Shown: positions 1 through 6,700 of the stretch, piece after piece | How positions within the stretch are numbered: position 1 is the stretch's first letter | Layout: each line of letters begins with the position of its first letter | Source: Clostridiales bacterium UBA1777 | Lineage (GTDB): Bacteria > Bacillota > Clostridia > Oscillospirales > Oscillospiraceae | Assembly: GCA_002315275.1 (NCBI GenBank) | Contig: DCGN01000140.1 | Coordinates: 9,361 to 25,340, forward strand | Direction of reading: 5' to 3' | DNA length: 15,980 nt | Made by a program: the position numbers and the translations under genes | The notes under the pieces: generated by a model | Seen by the model: the letters and a program-made list of their open reading frames with translations, nothing else | Databases searched by the model: none | Told to the model about the DNA's origin: nothing

Positions 1-209
1 ATGCACTTCTGGCAGGTGCAGACACGATGACGCGGGGGTTCCTGTTCGCCTTTGAAATAGGGCTTCATAGGAGCCATACCGGAGTTAATGAGCAGAAGAC
101 TTGCGTCGTTCTGCGGTATCAGAGAAAAGCTGGGAAGACGAAGATGTCCCTTGCTTTCAAAGAAGCTGAGGTACATTTCGCGGAGCTCGTTTACGCCGTA
201 TTTTTTCAT
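1..209 (-). CDS. alaS: Alanine-tRNA ligase, N-terminal part (runs off window)
   Basis: Only the first 69 or so codons are present; the gene continues beyond the left edge. The start ATG is at 209-207, preceded by GGAGGAA four bases upstream. The product begins MKKYGVNELREMYLSFFESK and continues with SKGH, NDASLLLINSGM and a CQKC block. These are the opening catalytic-domain motifs of class II alanyl-tRNA synthetase, which charges tRNA-Ala in the cytosol. Identity is further supported by the T-box leader directly upstream, whose specifier codon reads as alanine. It is the last gene visible of a minus-strand series tmk-mltG-U32-alaS; alaS, mltG (yrrL) and U32 genes (yrrN/yrrO) also lie near each other in Bacillus subtilis. 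Confidence 0.95.
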   Translation of the reverse strand, partial: MKKYGVNELREMYLSFFESKGHLRLPSFSLIPQNDASLLLINSGMAPMKPYFKGEQEPPRHRVCTCQKC

Positions 210-218
210 AAGTTCCTC

Positions 219-258
219 CAAAAAACAAAATACCTCCGCCCCGATACAGGGGCAGAGG
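219..258 (-). terminator. Regulated terminator of the alaS T-box
   Basis: The stem CCTCTGCCCC / GGGGCGGAGG occupies 233-258 with one wobble pair and a six-base loop. On the minus strand it is followed by a T-rich tail (tattttgtttttt, 232-219). It is mutually exclusive with the T-box antiterminator, as expected for this riboswitch class. Confidence 0.9.
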
Positions 259-441
259 TTAATCTACGGTACCACCCTGATTTACCGGACAATGTCCGGA
301 TCTCAAGTTTCCTTTAACGCAGGAGTACGTTCCGGTCATCCCGGAAAGGCTCGGAAGTGGCTTGCAGCGAACACATTATGACCTTTCACCGGCCGGTCAC
401 TCTCTGAAAAGGGTTCATTCTGCTTGGCTTCGTCTCAGCCG
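219..441 (-). ncRNA. T-box riboswitch (alanine) leader of alaS
   Basis: The leader shows the canonical T-box element AGGGTGGTACCG (264-278, minus strand) followed by a terminator hairpin. Upstream, in stem I, the block GCAAGCCACTTCCGAGCC places GCC at 361-359 with a following A. This matches the usual 'specifier codon plus purine' layout and reads as alanine. Uncharged tRNA-Ala would pair with the specifier and with the TGG of the T-box bulge, stabilising the antiterminator so that alaS is transcribed. The T-box motif and terminator are seen directly; the exact stem I fold and specifier assignment are inferred from family layout. Confidence 0.93.
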
Positions 442-447
442 AATGTA

Positions 448-475
448 ATTTTAGCATACCAATGACGATTGTCAA
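448..475 (-). promoter_or_regulatory. Promoter of the alaS T-box transcript
   Basis: On the minus strand a perfect -35 TTGACA (475-470) and a -10 TAAAAT (453-448) are 16 bases apart. A TG lies one base before the -10 (extended -10). It begins only 6 bases after the U32 gene stop codon, so alaS has its own promoter although it lies directly downstream of the U32 gene. No separate terminator for the upstream operon is visible between them. Confidence 0.8.
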
Positions 476-481
476 GGAAAT

Positions 482-1693
482 TTATCTGTTTTTGCGAATA
501 ATCGAGTACTTTGGCGCCTGTTTGGGCAGATCCATCTTAAACTGCATCATCGCATGACGTGTGTCTTCCAAAGGATTACCTTCCAGATCGGTAAAGGTCA
601 CACCCTTCATGGCAACCGGAAGCTCACCGGGAACCAGAAGCTCCACATCGTCTCCGGAGAAGAACTTGTTGCGCTGCGTCAGAAGAGCATGTCCTTCCTC
701 ATCGCATTCCTCCACAACAGCGACTACATCACATTCGGTAATATAACCGTTTTCGCTGTAATTCTGCCCGGGATATCCGTAATAGAATCCGGTGGAATAC
801 GGACGGTGACTCACCTTTTCCGTTTCCAGCACCCAGGCCGGATCCAGAGGCTTTCCTTCCATTGCCGCATCGATGGCATGACGGTACGCATTGGTTACGA
901 CCGCTGCGTAATAAGCGGATTTCATGCGTCCTTCGATCTTAAAGCACTGTACACCCGCATCGATCAGCTCCGGAATATGTTCGATCATGCACATATCCCT
1001 GGAATTGAGAATATAAGTTCCGTTGGTCTCTTCGGTAACATCGAACATTTCACCGGGACGTTTTTCTTCAATGACACGGTATTTCCAGCGGCAGGGCTGC
1101 GCGCAGGCTCCCCGGTTTGCATCTCGTCCGGTAAGGTAGTTGGACAGAAGGCAGCGTCCGGAGAAGGAAACGCACATGGCTCCGTGAACGAATGCCTCAA
1201 TATTCAATTCTTCGGGAATCTTGGAATGGATCTTGCGGATGTCCTCCATGGGAGTCTCACGAGCAAGGACCACAGTCTCCGCACCGTAATTGTACAGGAA
1301 TTTCGCTGTCTCGGAATTGATGACACCCAGCTGTGTGCTGATATGAAGCTTTACATCCGGGGCATATTCCTTTGCCAGCTCCATAACTCCCAGATCACAG
1401 ATAATAAATGCATCCGGACCTATGGCATTGACTGCCGCAAGATACTCCTTGAGACGGTCCAGTTCATCTTCTCTCGGAAGCGTATTGACTGTCACATAGA
1501 CCTTGACACCATGAGAATGGGCAAATTCCACCGCTTCTTTCATCTGCTCGAGATTGAAATTGTTGGAGGCTGCGCGCATTCCGAATTCGGTACCCGCGAG
1601 GTATACCGAATCGGCGCCGTAGGTCACTGCCATAATGAGACGTTCCATATCTCCGGCAGGAGCCAGTAATTCAGGTTTCTTTTTATTCATCAT
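482..1693 (-). CDS. U32-family peptidase-like protein (tRNA hydroxylation type)
   Basis: The 403-residue product opens KKPELLAPAGDMERL and holds the U32 signature EAFVHGAMCVSFSGRCLLS near residues 166-184. Cys174, Cys181, Cys197 and Cys235 match the spacing of the four [4Fe-4S] ligands known in the relative UbiU. Despite the 'collagenase' label, members of this subgroup (TrhP/YrrN-YrrO, RlhA) work with Fe-S clusters in prephenate-dependent RNA hydroxylation; TrhP acts at tRNA U34. Length is close to YrrO (TrhP2), and proximity to mltG and alaS matches the B. subtilis region, so a TrhP role is likely. Two adjacent ATGs (1693 and 1690) overlap the mltG stop. The second has the better spacing from AGGA. 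Confidence 0.9.
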   Translation of the reverse strand: MMNKKKPELLAPAGDMERLIMAVTYGADSVYLAGTEFGMRAASNNFNLEQMKEAVEFAHSHGVKVYVTVNTLPREDELDRLKEYLAAVNAIGPDAFIICDLGVMELAKEYAPDVKLHISTQLGVINSETAKFLYNYGAETVVLARETPMEDIRKIHSKIPEELNIEAFVHGAMCVSFSGRCLLSNYLTGRDANRGACAQPCRWKYRVIEEKRPGEMFDVTEETNGTYILNSRDMCMIEHIPELIDAGVQCFKIEGRMKSAYYAAVVTNAYRHAIDAAMEGKPLDPAWVLETEKVSHRPYSTGFYYGYPGQNYSENGYITECDVVAVVEECDEEGHALLTQRNKFFSGDDVELLVPGELPVAMKGVTFTDLEGNPLEDTRHAMMQFKMDLPKQAPKYSIIRKNR

Positions 1694-2990
1694 AATCCTG
1701 CTGTGCTACAAAGGCATTGAATTCTCTGAGAGAACTGAAGAACTTCATATTGCCGGTGGAGCTTTCCAATGCAAAGTAATAGTAATTAGTTGTAGTGGGA
1801 TTCAGTGCCGCGATCAAAGACGCGGTGCCGGGGTTGCTGATGGGTGTGGGCGGGAGTCCGAGGTTGATACGGGTATTGTACGGACTCGGATCGGCCAGCA
1901 TTGCCGCATTCGGAGCACCTTCGTGGTCGGGATATACGTAAAGGATCGTGGAGTCCAGACCGAGAGACATCTTTGCTTTGAGACGGTTATAGATGACCGA
2001 TGCGATATTTCCGCGTTCGATGTCCGCGCCGGCTTCCTTCTCGATGATGGAAGCAACAGTGACCGCCTGATCCAGAGTGATTCCCAATTTATCCAGCTGA
2101 GCCATCATGTCAGCGGAATATCTGCTGTAGAAGCCGTCCAGGAACTTTTTAATGGCACTGGAGGGATTCATATCCACATAGAACTCATAGGTATCCGGGA
2201 ACAGATAACCTTCCAGACGTTCCGCACTTCCCTCTTTCTTATCTCCGAGGAAATCGTAATCGAAGGTGGTGTTTTCTGCTGCTTCATAGAGTTCGTCCAT
2301 GGTGGCAACCTTGTTCTCTTCCAGACGCTGGAAGATCTGGCGCATGGTGAAGCCTTCGGGGAAGGTAATGGTGACCGTCTGTACGGGACCGTTGCCATGC
2401 TGCATTGCCTTGATAAGGGCACGATAGTCATAGCTTCCCTTCAGGGTGTATTCTCCGGAGTCGATCTTTGTATCGGCATGGGACAGGTTGCAGAAGGCTT
2501 TAAAAAGCCAGCGGTACTGAATGATGCCGGCTTCCTTCAGCTCGGTCGCGATATAATCGATATCCGCACTGGAGACTCGTTCGGTACCTGTCACCTTTCC
2601 GTCCGCATCTTTCACTTCCACGCTCTTGGTGGTGAAAATGGAGCTTGGGATGTTTACGGTGGCGGTATAATCCGAGGATCCGGTCAAAGCCAGCGCATCG
2701 GTGGCTGCCATCCACATGAATACAGCCAGAACCATGCTGACACAGCCGATGAATACAAAATACATCAGGCCGCCGAGACAGCCGGAACGGTATTCTCTGC
2801 TGCGGCGAATGGGACGATAGTCGCGTTCACTGACTTCGTCTCCGGTATAATTGGAAGCTTCCAATCCGTTGGGATCGAGGAAAAAGCGGTCGGTATTATC
2901 GATACGTCCGGTCAGGGACTTTTTTTCCTGTGGCTTTTCCGCTGCGGGTTCCGTGCCGGCGGGAGCATTTTTTTCCATTTCTTCCGACAT
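1683..2990 (-). CDS. mltG: Endolytic murein transglycosylase MltG
   Basis: MltG cleaves nascent glycan strands at the outer face of the membrane and limits strand length. A basic cytoplasmic segment of about 68 residues is followed by one membrane span (about 70-96) and an extracellular YceG domain. That domain carries YLFPDTYEFY, the catalytic block ASIIEKEAG (Glu317 counted from the chosen start, equivalent to E. coli Glu218), ASVIYNRL, LGLDST and LPPTPISNPG. Two starts are possible. A TTG at 2996 overlaps the tmk stop but sits directly on the ribosome site. The ATG at 2990 has AGGGAG seven bases upstream and is preferred, giving 435 residues. The gene starts 2 bases after tmk and overlaps the U32 gene by up to 11 bases, so all three are one operon. 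Confidence 0.95.
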   Translation of the reverse strand: MSEEMEKNAPAGTEPAAEKPQEKKSLTGRIDNTDRFFLDPNGLEASNYTGDEVSERDYRPIRRSREYRSGCLGGLMYFVFIGCVSMVLAVFMWMAATDALALTGSSDYTATVNIPSSIFTTKSVEVKDADGKVTGTERVSSADIDYIATELKEAGIIQYRWLFKAFCNLSHADTKIDSGEYTLKGSYDYRALIKAMQHGNGPVQTVTITFPEGFTMRQIFQRLEENKVATMDELYEAAENTTFDYDFLGDKKEGSAERLEGYLFPDTYEFYVDMNPSSAIKKFLDGFYSRYSADMMAQLDKLGITLDQAVTVASIIEKEAGADIERGNIASVIYNRLKAKMSLGLDSTILYVYPDHEGAPNAAMLADPSPYNTRINLGLPPTPISNPGTASLIAALNPTTTNYYYFALESSTGNMKFFSSLREFNAFVAQQDYDE

Positions 2991-2992
2991 AT

Positions 2993-3673
2993 TCAATCTC
3001 CCTGATTGATTGCCTCAAGGATCAGACGATAGATCTCATCGTTCTTCTCGTCCACTTCCCTTTCCACTCCGTTCTTCTTAAAAGGAATGCGTACCCAGCC
3101 GAAATGTTCACAGGCCAGATTTGCGGTGTGGAGGCACTTTTCCAGATAAGCGATATCCTTTTCATGAATATCCGCTTTGGTGTTGGTATCGTTCTGTCTC
3201 TTGCTCATACGGCGAAGAGAGGTTTCCAGGTCAACATCCAGATAGATGACCATATCCGGTCTGGGAAGACCCATCTTATTGTATTCCAGGTCTTCAAGCC
3301 AGTCGAAAAACTCGGGAAGTTCTTCATCGGTGAGCTTGGAACCCTGATGGACGGCATTGGAGGTGGTATAGCGGTCGGAAAGGAAGAAAGCTCCCTCCTG
3401 ATACTTCTTTCCCCAGTCGTCTTTATAGGAAGCATAACGGTCTACCGCATAGAAGGTGGATGCTGCATAGGCATTGACATCCTGAGGATTCTTTCCGAAT
3501 TCTCCCCCCAGATATGCACGGATCAGCGCACTGCTCTCCTTGGTGTAGCGAGGAAAGACGATATGATTGTAATCGATTCCGTTTGCTTCGAATTTTCTGC
3601 AAAGTCTGCGGTACTGGGCGGACTTGCCGCTTCCGTCAATGCCTTCCAATACGATGAGTTTACCGTGTGCCAT
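2993..3673 (-). CDS. tmk: Thymidylate (dTMP) kinase
   Basis: The 226-residue cytosolic kinase phosphorylates dTMP to dTDP for DNA synthesis. The P-loop GIDGSGKS is at residues 11-18. The DRY block (DRYTTSN) lies near residue 98, the strand PDMVIYLDVD follows, and the lid is RRMSKRQNDTNTKAD. The family's 'dTMP kinase' branch in Clostridia has this length. The start ATG at 3673 is preceded by AAAGGACAG about 10 bases away, a moderate ribosome site. Its stop is 2 bases before mltG. Upstream, only 16 bases separate it from the glycosyltransferase gene, but base composition changes sharply at that gap. A related deoxynucleoside kinase activity cannot be excluded by eye. Confidence 0.9.
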   Translation of the reverse strand: MAHGKLIVLEGIDGSGKSAQYRRLCRKFEANGIDYNHIVFPRYTKESSALIRAYLGGEFGKNPQDVNAYAASTFYAVDRYASYKDDWGKKYQEGAFFLSDRYTTSNAVHQGSKLTDEELPEFFDWLEDLEYNKMGLPRPDMVIYLDVDLETSLRRMSKRQNDTNTKADIHEKDIAYLEKCLHTANLACEHFGWVRIPFKKNGVEREVDEKNDEIYRLILEAINQGD

Positions 3674-3689
3674 AGCTTATATCTGTCCT

Positions 3690-4412
3690 TTATCTTCCCG
3701 TTAATCTGCGCCAGCTCGCCGCGAGTATCATAAGCGGCAGCTTGATAAGGCGCTTTATTCTCTTAGGCTTCTTCATGAGCCTGTATAGCCATTCAAAGCC
3801 GAGCTCCTTCCACCTGCGCGGCGTAGGCAGCTCATAGCCGGACATAATGTCGATAGCGTCTCCGAGCCCCGCCATCACGCCGACCGACAGCTCCGGCGCA
3901 CACTCGTACATCCAGTGCTCCTGCTTCGGCGAACCGAGGCATACGATGAGCAGATCGGGGCTGACGGCGTTGATCTTGTCTATCACGTCATCGTCAGACG
4001 AGAAAAACCCGTCATTTGTTCCTGCGATGACTATTCCGGGGTACTTCTGCCGGATGTTTCTCGCGGCTGCATCGGCTATCCCCGTCCATCCCCCGTAGAG
4101 AAAAACGCTCTTGCCGGTGTCGCTCATGCGCGCCAGAAGCGCTCTGACGAAGTCAAGCCCCGTCACGCGCTCCGTTATGGGGGTGCCGAGTATTCTCGAG
4201 GCGAGCATGATGCCCTCTCCCGCGGGGAGAACGATGTCCGAATAATTCAGCGTGCCGCGGAACTTCCTGCTTGCCCTTGCGCGCATTATCATCTCGGCAT
4301 CGGGCGCGGTGACTATGGCGGCCCTGCGCTCGTCCATAAAGCCTATCGCGCGCTCAACGGCGTCGAGGATGTTTGTCTTGTCTATCTTTGCTCCGAGAAC
4401 GTTGACCTTCAT
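3690..4412 (-). CDS. WecG/TagA/CpsF family glycosyltransferase
   Basis: GT26-family enzymes add N-acetylmannosamine or a related sugar to an undecaprenyl-linked acceptor in teichoic acid or polysaccharide assembly. The 240-residue protein has the family blocks VTAPDAEM (34-41), RVTGLDFV, VFLYGG, GTNDGFF, PDLLIVCLGSPKQEHW (Gln164) and the C-terminal appendage RRWKELGFEWLYRLMKKPKR. The appendage is rich in basic and hydrophobic residues, and in TagA such a tail targets the membrane. The usual PDG motif reads PAGEG here (Ala64). In TagA the Asp at about this place was proposed as catalytic, so donor use or activity may differ. The ATG overlaps the sirtuin stop as ATGA, implying translational coupling. 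The acceptor and the polymer cannot be named from this window. Confidence 0.9.
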   Translation of the reverse strand: MKVNVLGAKIDKTNILDAVERAIGFMDERRAAIVTAPDAEMIMRARASRKFRGTLNYSDIVLPAGEGIMLASRILGTPITERVTGLDFVRALLARMSDTGKSVFLYGGWTGIADAAARNIRQKYPGIVIAGTNDGFFSSDDDVIDKINAVSPDLLIVCLGSPKQEHWMYECAPELSVGVMAGLGDAIDIMSGYELPTPRRWKELGFEWLYRLMKKPKRIKRLIKLPLMILAASWRRLTGR

Positions 4413-5125
4413 ATCTGAGAGAAAACCTCCCCTATCTTCTCATGGATGACAAGATCGGCATATCTGTCATACTCAGTGCGGCTGAGATTGATGAGAACGA
4501 GCTTGTTGCCCGTGTAGTAATTTATAAGCCCAGCCGCGGGGTAAACGTTGAGGCTGGTACCGCCGACGATGAGCATATCGGCCTTGCGGATACAGCGTAT
4601 CGCCCTTGTCATTATATCCTCATCGAGGGGCTCCTCATACAGAACGATGTCGGGTCTGATGACTCCGCCGCAGCTGCAGCGCGGCACGCCCTCGCCGTGA
4701 TTCATAACGTCGGCGCTGTAGGGCTTGCGGCATTTTGAGCAGTACGCCCTGAGGATGCTGCCGTGAAGCTCGAGCACGTTCTCGCTGCCCGCGGCCTGAT
4801 GGAGTCCGTCAATATTCTGGGTCACAACAGCGCGTAGCTTTCCCTCTTTTTCAAGCTCGGCAAGGCGCAGATGCGCTCTGTTGGGCTTTACGCCGTCAAT
4901 AACGAGCTTTTCCCTGTGGAAGCGATAGTACTCCTCGGGGCAGCGCTCGAAGAAGCTGTGGCTGAGGATCGTCTCGGGAGGATAGCTCCATTTCTGATTG
5001 TACAGCCCGTCAACACTTCTGAAATCGGGGATGCCGCTCTCCGTGCTTACGCCCGCTCCGCCGAAGAAAACGATATTGTCGCTCTGAGAAACGAGCTCTT
5101 TGAGCTTCCTGATGTTTTCGTCCAT
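4409..5125 (-). CDS. cobB: NAD-dependent protein deacylase (sirtuin, Sir2/CobB family)
   Basis: Sirtuins remove acyl groups from lysines using NAD+, yielding nicotinamide and O-acyl-ADP-ribose. All core motifs are present: GAGVSTESGIPDFRS (24-37), TQNIDGLH (102-109), catalytic His121 in LELHGS, and a zinc site of Cys129, Cys132, Cys150 and Cys152. The length of 238 residues is typical for bacterial enzymes. A longer open frame extends to 5206, but the ATG at 5125 is chosen because GGAGGCGGAGCC lies just upstream and the protein then begins MDENIRKLKELV as in relatives. The gene has its own promoter and is followed by the glycosyltransferase with an ATGA overlap, an unusual partner. Confidence 0.95.
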   Translation of the reverse strand: MDENIRKLKELVSQSDNIVFFGGAGVSTESGIPDFRSVDGLYNQKWSYPPETILSHSFFERCPEEYYRFHREKLVIDGVKPNRAHLRLAELEKEGKLRAVVTQNIDGLHQAAGSENVLELHGSILRAYCSKCRKPYSADVMNHGEGVPRCSCGGVIRPDIVLYEEPLDEDIMTRAIRCIRKADMLIVGGTSLNVYPAAGLINYYTGNKLVLINLSRTEYDRYADLVIHEKIGEVFSQI

Positions 5126-5159
5126 GGCTCCGCCTCCGTAAACGCAATTTAACAGATTA

Positions 5160-5188
5160 ATTATACACCATCGCCGCGGCAATAGCAA
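5160..5188 (-). promoter_or_regulatory. Promoter of the sirtuin-glycosyltransferase operon
   Basis: A consensus -10 TATAAT (5165-5160, minus strand) lies 17 bases from a -35-like TTGCTA (5188-5183). It is about 35 bases upstream of the sirtuin start and divergent from the deoR promoter 90 bases away. Confidence 0.7.
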
Positions 5189-5277
5189 GTGCGCCGTCCC
5201 CTGCAAGCTGTGAAAAATTTATATTTTTGCCTATTGTTTTCCTCAAAAAATGTACCGGGATACTATGGAATAAGTTG

Positions 5278-5306
5278 TTGACATATCATCACAAAAATGT
5301 TATATT
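5278..5306 (+). promoter_or_regulatory. Strong extended -10 promoter of deoR-type gene
   Basis: A perfect -35 TTGACA (5278-5283) and a -10 TATATT (5301-5306) are separated by 17 bases, with TG at 5298-5299 as an extended -10. The predicted start of transcription falls near 5313, at the left edge of the inverted repeat listed next. Confidence 0.8.
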
Positions 5307-5311
5307 ATCAT

Positions 5312-5334
5312 CTGTTTGAAACATTTCATAACAG
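5312..5334 (+). promoter_or_regulatory. Inverted repeat, candidate autoregulatory operator
   Basis: CTGTTTGAAA and TTTCATAACAG face each other around a two-base centre. They match over 10 bases per arm with one extra base in the right arm. The site overlaps the predicted transcription start and precedes the ribosome site AGGTGGAG (5333-5340). Repression by the DeoR product bound here is inference from position. Confidence 0.55.
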
Positions 5335-5348
5335 GTGGAGTGATAAGC

Positions 5349-6098
5349 ATGATAAATTTGCGCCAGAACAAGATGATGGCCTATATTGACGAGCATGAGG
5401 ATGTTACGATCCGTGAACTTCAGGAGCTGTTTCCCGATGTCTCCCTCATGACCATTCACAGAGATCTTGACACCCTTTCCGATGAGGGCAAGATAGTCAA
5501 GTTCCGCGGCGGCGCAAGAGCCATGCATTGCTCGAGCGAAACGCTGATAACAGTCCGCGAGCAGGAGAATCTCTCCTCCAAGCGCGTTATGGCCGAGAAG
5601 GCGCTCTCCCTCATCCAGCCGGGCTCCTCCGTCTTCCTCGATGCCGGCACCAGCAACCTCACCCTCGCCCGTATGCTGCCGGACATTAATCTCACGGTTT
5701 TTACCTCCGCTCCCAATATCGCGATGGAGCTGTGCCATCTGCTCCGTCCCTCTATAAATCTCTGCTGCGGCAATCTCAACCGCGCCAACATGGCCGTCTC
5801 CGGCAATCAGACGATTGAGATGCTCCAGTCCATCAACATTGACCTTGCCTTCATAGGCGTTTCCGGCTGCTCCATGACGGACGGCCTCTCCTGCGGCATG
5901 GAAAGCGAGATGCTCGTCAAGCGCCTCGTTATCCGCAAGGCGAGAACGAGCGTTGCCCTTTGCGACAGCAGCAAGCTCACGCGCCTCATGCCCTTCACGT
6001 TTGCGAAGCTCGAGGATCTCGATTACTTCATCTCCGATGACAGGCTCCCCGAGTCCTTCATGAAGTACGCCGCTGAATCCGGCATAAAGGTCCTCTGA
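5349..6098 (+). CDS. DeoR/GlpR-family transcriptional repressor
   Basis: The 249-residue protein has an N-terminal winged helix-turn-helix (about residues 4-55). It includes VTIRELQELF and MTIHRDLDTLSDEGKIVKFRGGA, the DeoR recognition-helix signature. A C-terminal sugar-phosphate-binding DeoRC domain follows, with FLDAGTSNLTLARML (Asp98), FTSAPNIAMEL, FIGVSGCSMTDGLSC and LCDSSKL. Such repressors release DNA when a phosphorylated sugar binds. The ATG at 5349 is preferred over an upstream in-frame start at 5316 because AGGTGGAG sits 8 bases before it. No sugar kinase, aldolase or transporter is adjacent, so the target is unknown. Self-control through the inverted repeat is likely. A bidirectional terminator follows. 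Confidence 0.93.
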   Translation: MINLRQNKMMAYIDEHEDVTIRELQELFPDVSLMTIHRDLDTLSDEGKIVKFRGGARAMHCSSETLITVREQENLSSKRVMAEKALSLIQPGSSVFLDAGTSNLTLARMLPDINLTVFTSAPNIAMELCHLLRPSINLCCGNLNRANMAVSGNQTIEMLQSINIDLAFIGVSGCSMTDGLSCGMESEMLVKRLVIRKARTSVALCDSSKLTRLMPFTFAKLEDLDYFISDDRLPESFMKYAAESGIKVL

Positions 6099-6108
6099 AA
6101 CAGCATTA

Positions 6109-6157
6109 AACAGCCCCGATCACGTCCGAGCAGACCGCTCATCGGATCGGGGCTGTT
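6109..6157. terminator. Bidirectional terminator between deoR and the peptide genes
   Basis: Perfect 13-base arms AACAGCCCCGATC (6109-6121) and GATCGGGGCTGTT (6145-6157) enclose 23 bases that contain a smaller GAGC/GCTC stem. Rightward it is followed by TTATATGTTTAATT and leftward by TTTAATGCTGTTT. It therefore serves both the plus-strand deoR gene and the convergent peptide genes. Confidence 0.85.
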
Positions 6158-6172
6158 ATATGTTTAATTGTC

Positions 6173-6391
6173 TCAGCGCTTAACGCCGTCAAGCAGCTTT
6201 CTCCATGCGTTGTTTATCTTGGCCATGAGAAATATGCCGAGCTTGCCGCGTTTATTGTTCCCCGCTGTCGGAATCGTGACACCCGTCATCACATATGTAG
6301 CGCCGGTCACCATGTTTACTGCGCCGTCGGAATCGTTTGTCGCTTTTCCGCCGCTTACGTTCTTCAGCTCCTGATCGTTGAGCTCCTTCAT
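6173..6391 (-). CDS. GG-leader peptide 3 (bacteriocin-like precursor)
   Basis: The 72-residue precursor begins MKELNDQELKNVSGG, a textbook double-glycine leader (L-x3-E-L-x2-V-x-G-G) of the type cut by C39 peptidase ABC exporters. The predicted mature part is 57 residues: a Gly/Thr/Val-rich middle (GAVNMVTGATYVMTGV) and a basic amphipathic tail (GIFLMAKINNAWRKLL, ending DGVKR). No Cys is present, so no disulfide or thioether is possible. The ATG at 6391 is chosen because AGGAGG lies 9 bases upstream. The ATG at 6400 directly abuts that site. It is the third of three tandem genes and ends just before the bidirectional terminator. The mature function (antimicrobial, pheromone or other) cannot be read from sequence. 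Confidence 0.8.
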   Translation of the reverse strand: MKELNDQELKNVSGGKATNDSDGAVNMVTGATYVMTGVTIPTAGNNKRGKLGIFLMAKINNAWRKLLDGVKR

Positions 6392-6415
6392 ACTTCTCAT
6401 CCTCCTATCAGAAAA

Positions 6416-6679
6416 TCAGTATCTGGTCTGATCTTTGTTTTCCCTTAACAGGCCGAGCTTCACCGAGAGCTTGCTCAGAAAACTTAATTTTAACGTGGGT
6501 AAGCCGGCAGGCCTCATTTCGTCCCTGACCGTGAGCCTTGCCATAGCCATAGCCTTCGCCCTCTGTTTGCCGCGGTTTTTGAGAGAGATAGTGTCGTTAA
6601 CGGATGATAACCCACAGCGTGCGATGCCGCCGACCACGTTTTTGAGTTACTTGTCCTTGATTTCCTTTTTGCCGCCCAT
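6416..6679 (-). pseudogene. GG-leader peptide 2, interrupted by an in-frame TAA in the leader
   Basis: From the ATG at 6679, with GAGGAG six bases upstream, the frame reads MGGKKEIKDK, then TAA (6649-6647), then LKNVVGG and about 70 further residues to TGA at 6418-6416. Replacing the stop by Glu (GAA, one base change) restores KDKELKNVVGG, the same leader consensus as both neighbours. The downstream part starts IARCGLSSVND and ends with a basic amphipathic segment (LKLSFLSKLSVKLGLL). The good ribosome site, position and intact remainder point to a recent nonsense mutation in a real gene. A sequencing error or stop suppression are the alternatives. No plausible restart would restore a leader. 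Confidence 0.75.
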
Positions 6680-6700
6680 ATTATTCTCCTCTATTCTTCA

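Noticed and set aside
554..1669. Long plus-strand open frame opposite the U32 gene
   Set aside because: It is the antisense shadow of a clearly recognisable minus-strand protein and has no known motif or ribosome site.
1635..3005. 456-codon plus-strand open frame opposite mltG
   Set aside because: Antisense to mltG, whose catalytic and membrane motifs are unmistakable; the plus-strand product shows no family features.
4409..5206. Longer sirtuin starting at 5206
   Set aside because: The extra residues run through the predicted promoter, and a strong ribosome site stands before the ATG at 5125.
6416..6637. Independent gene starting downstream of the TAA in the middle peptide
   Set aside because: The frame has no ribosome site at a suitable start and would lack the leader; it is better read as the remainder of the interrupted gene.
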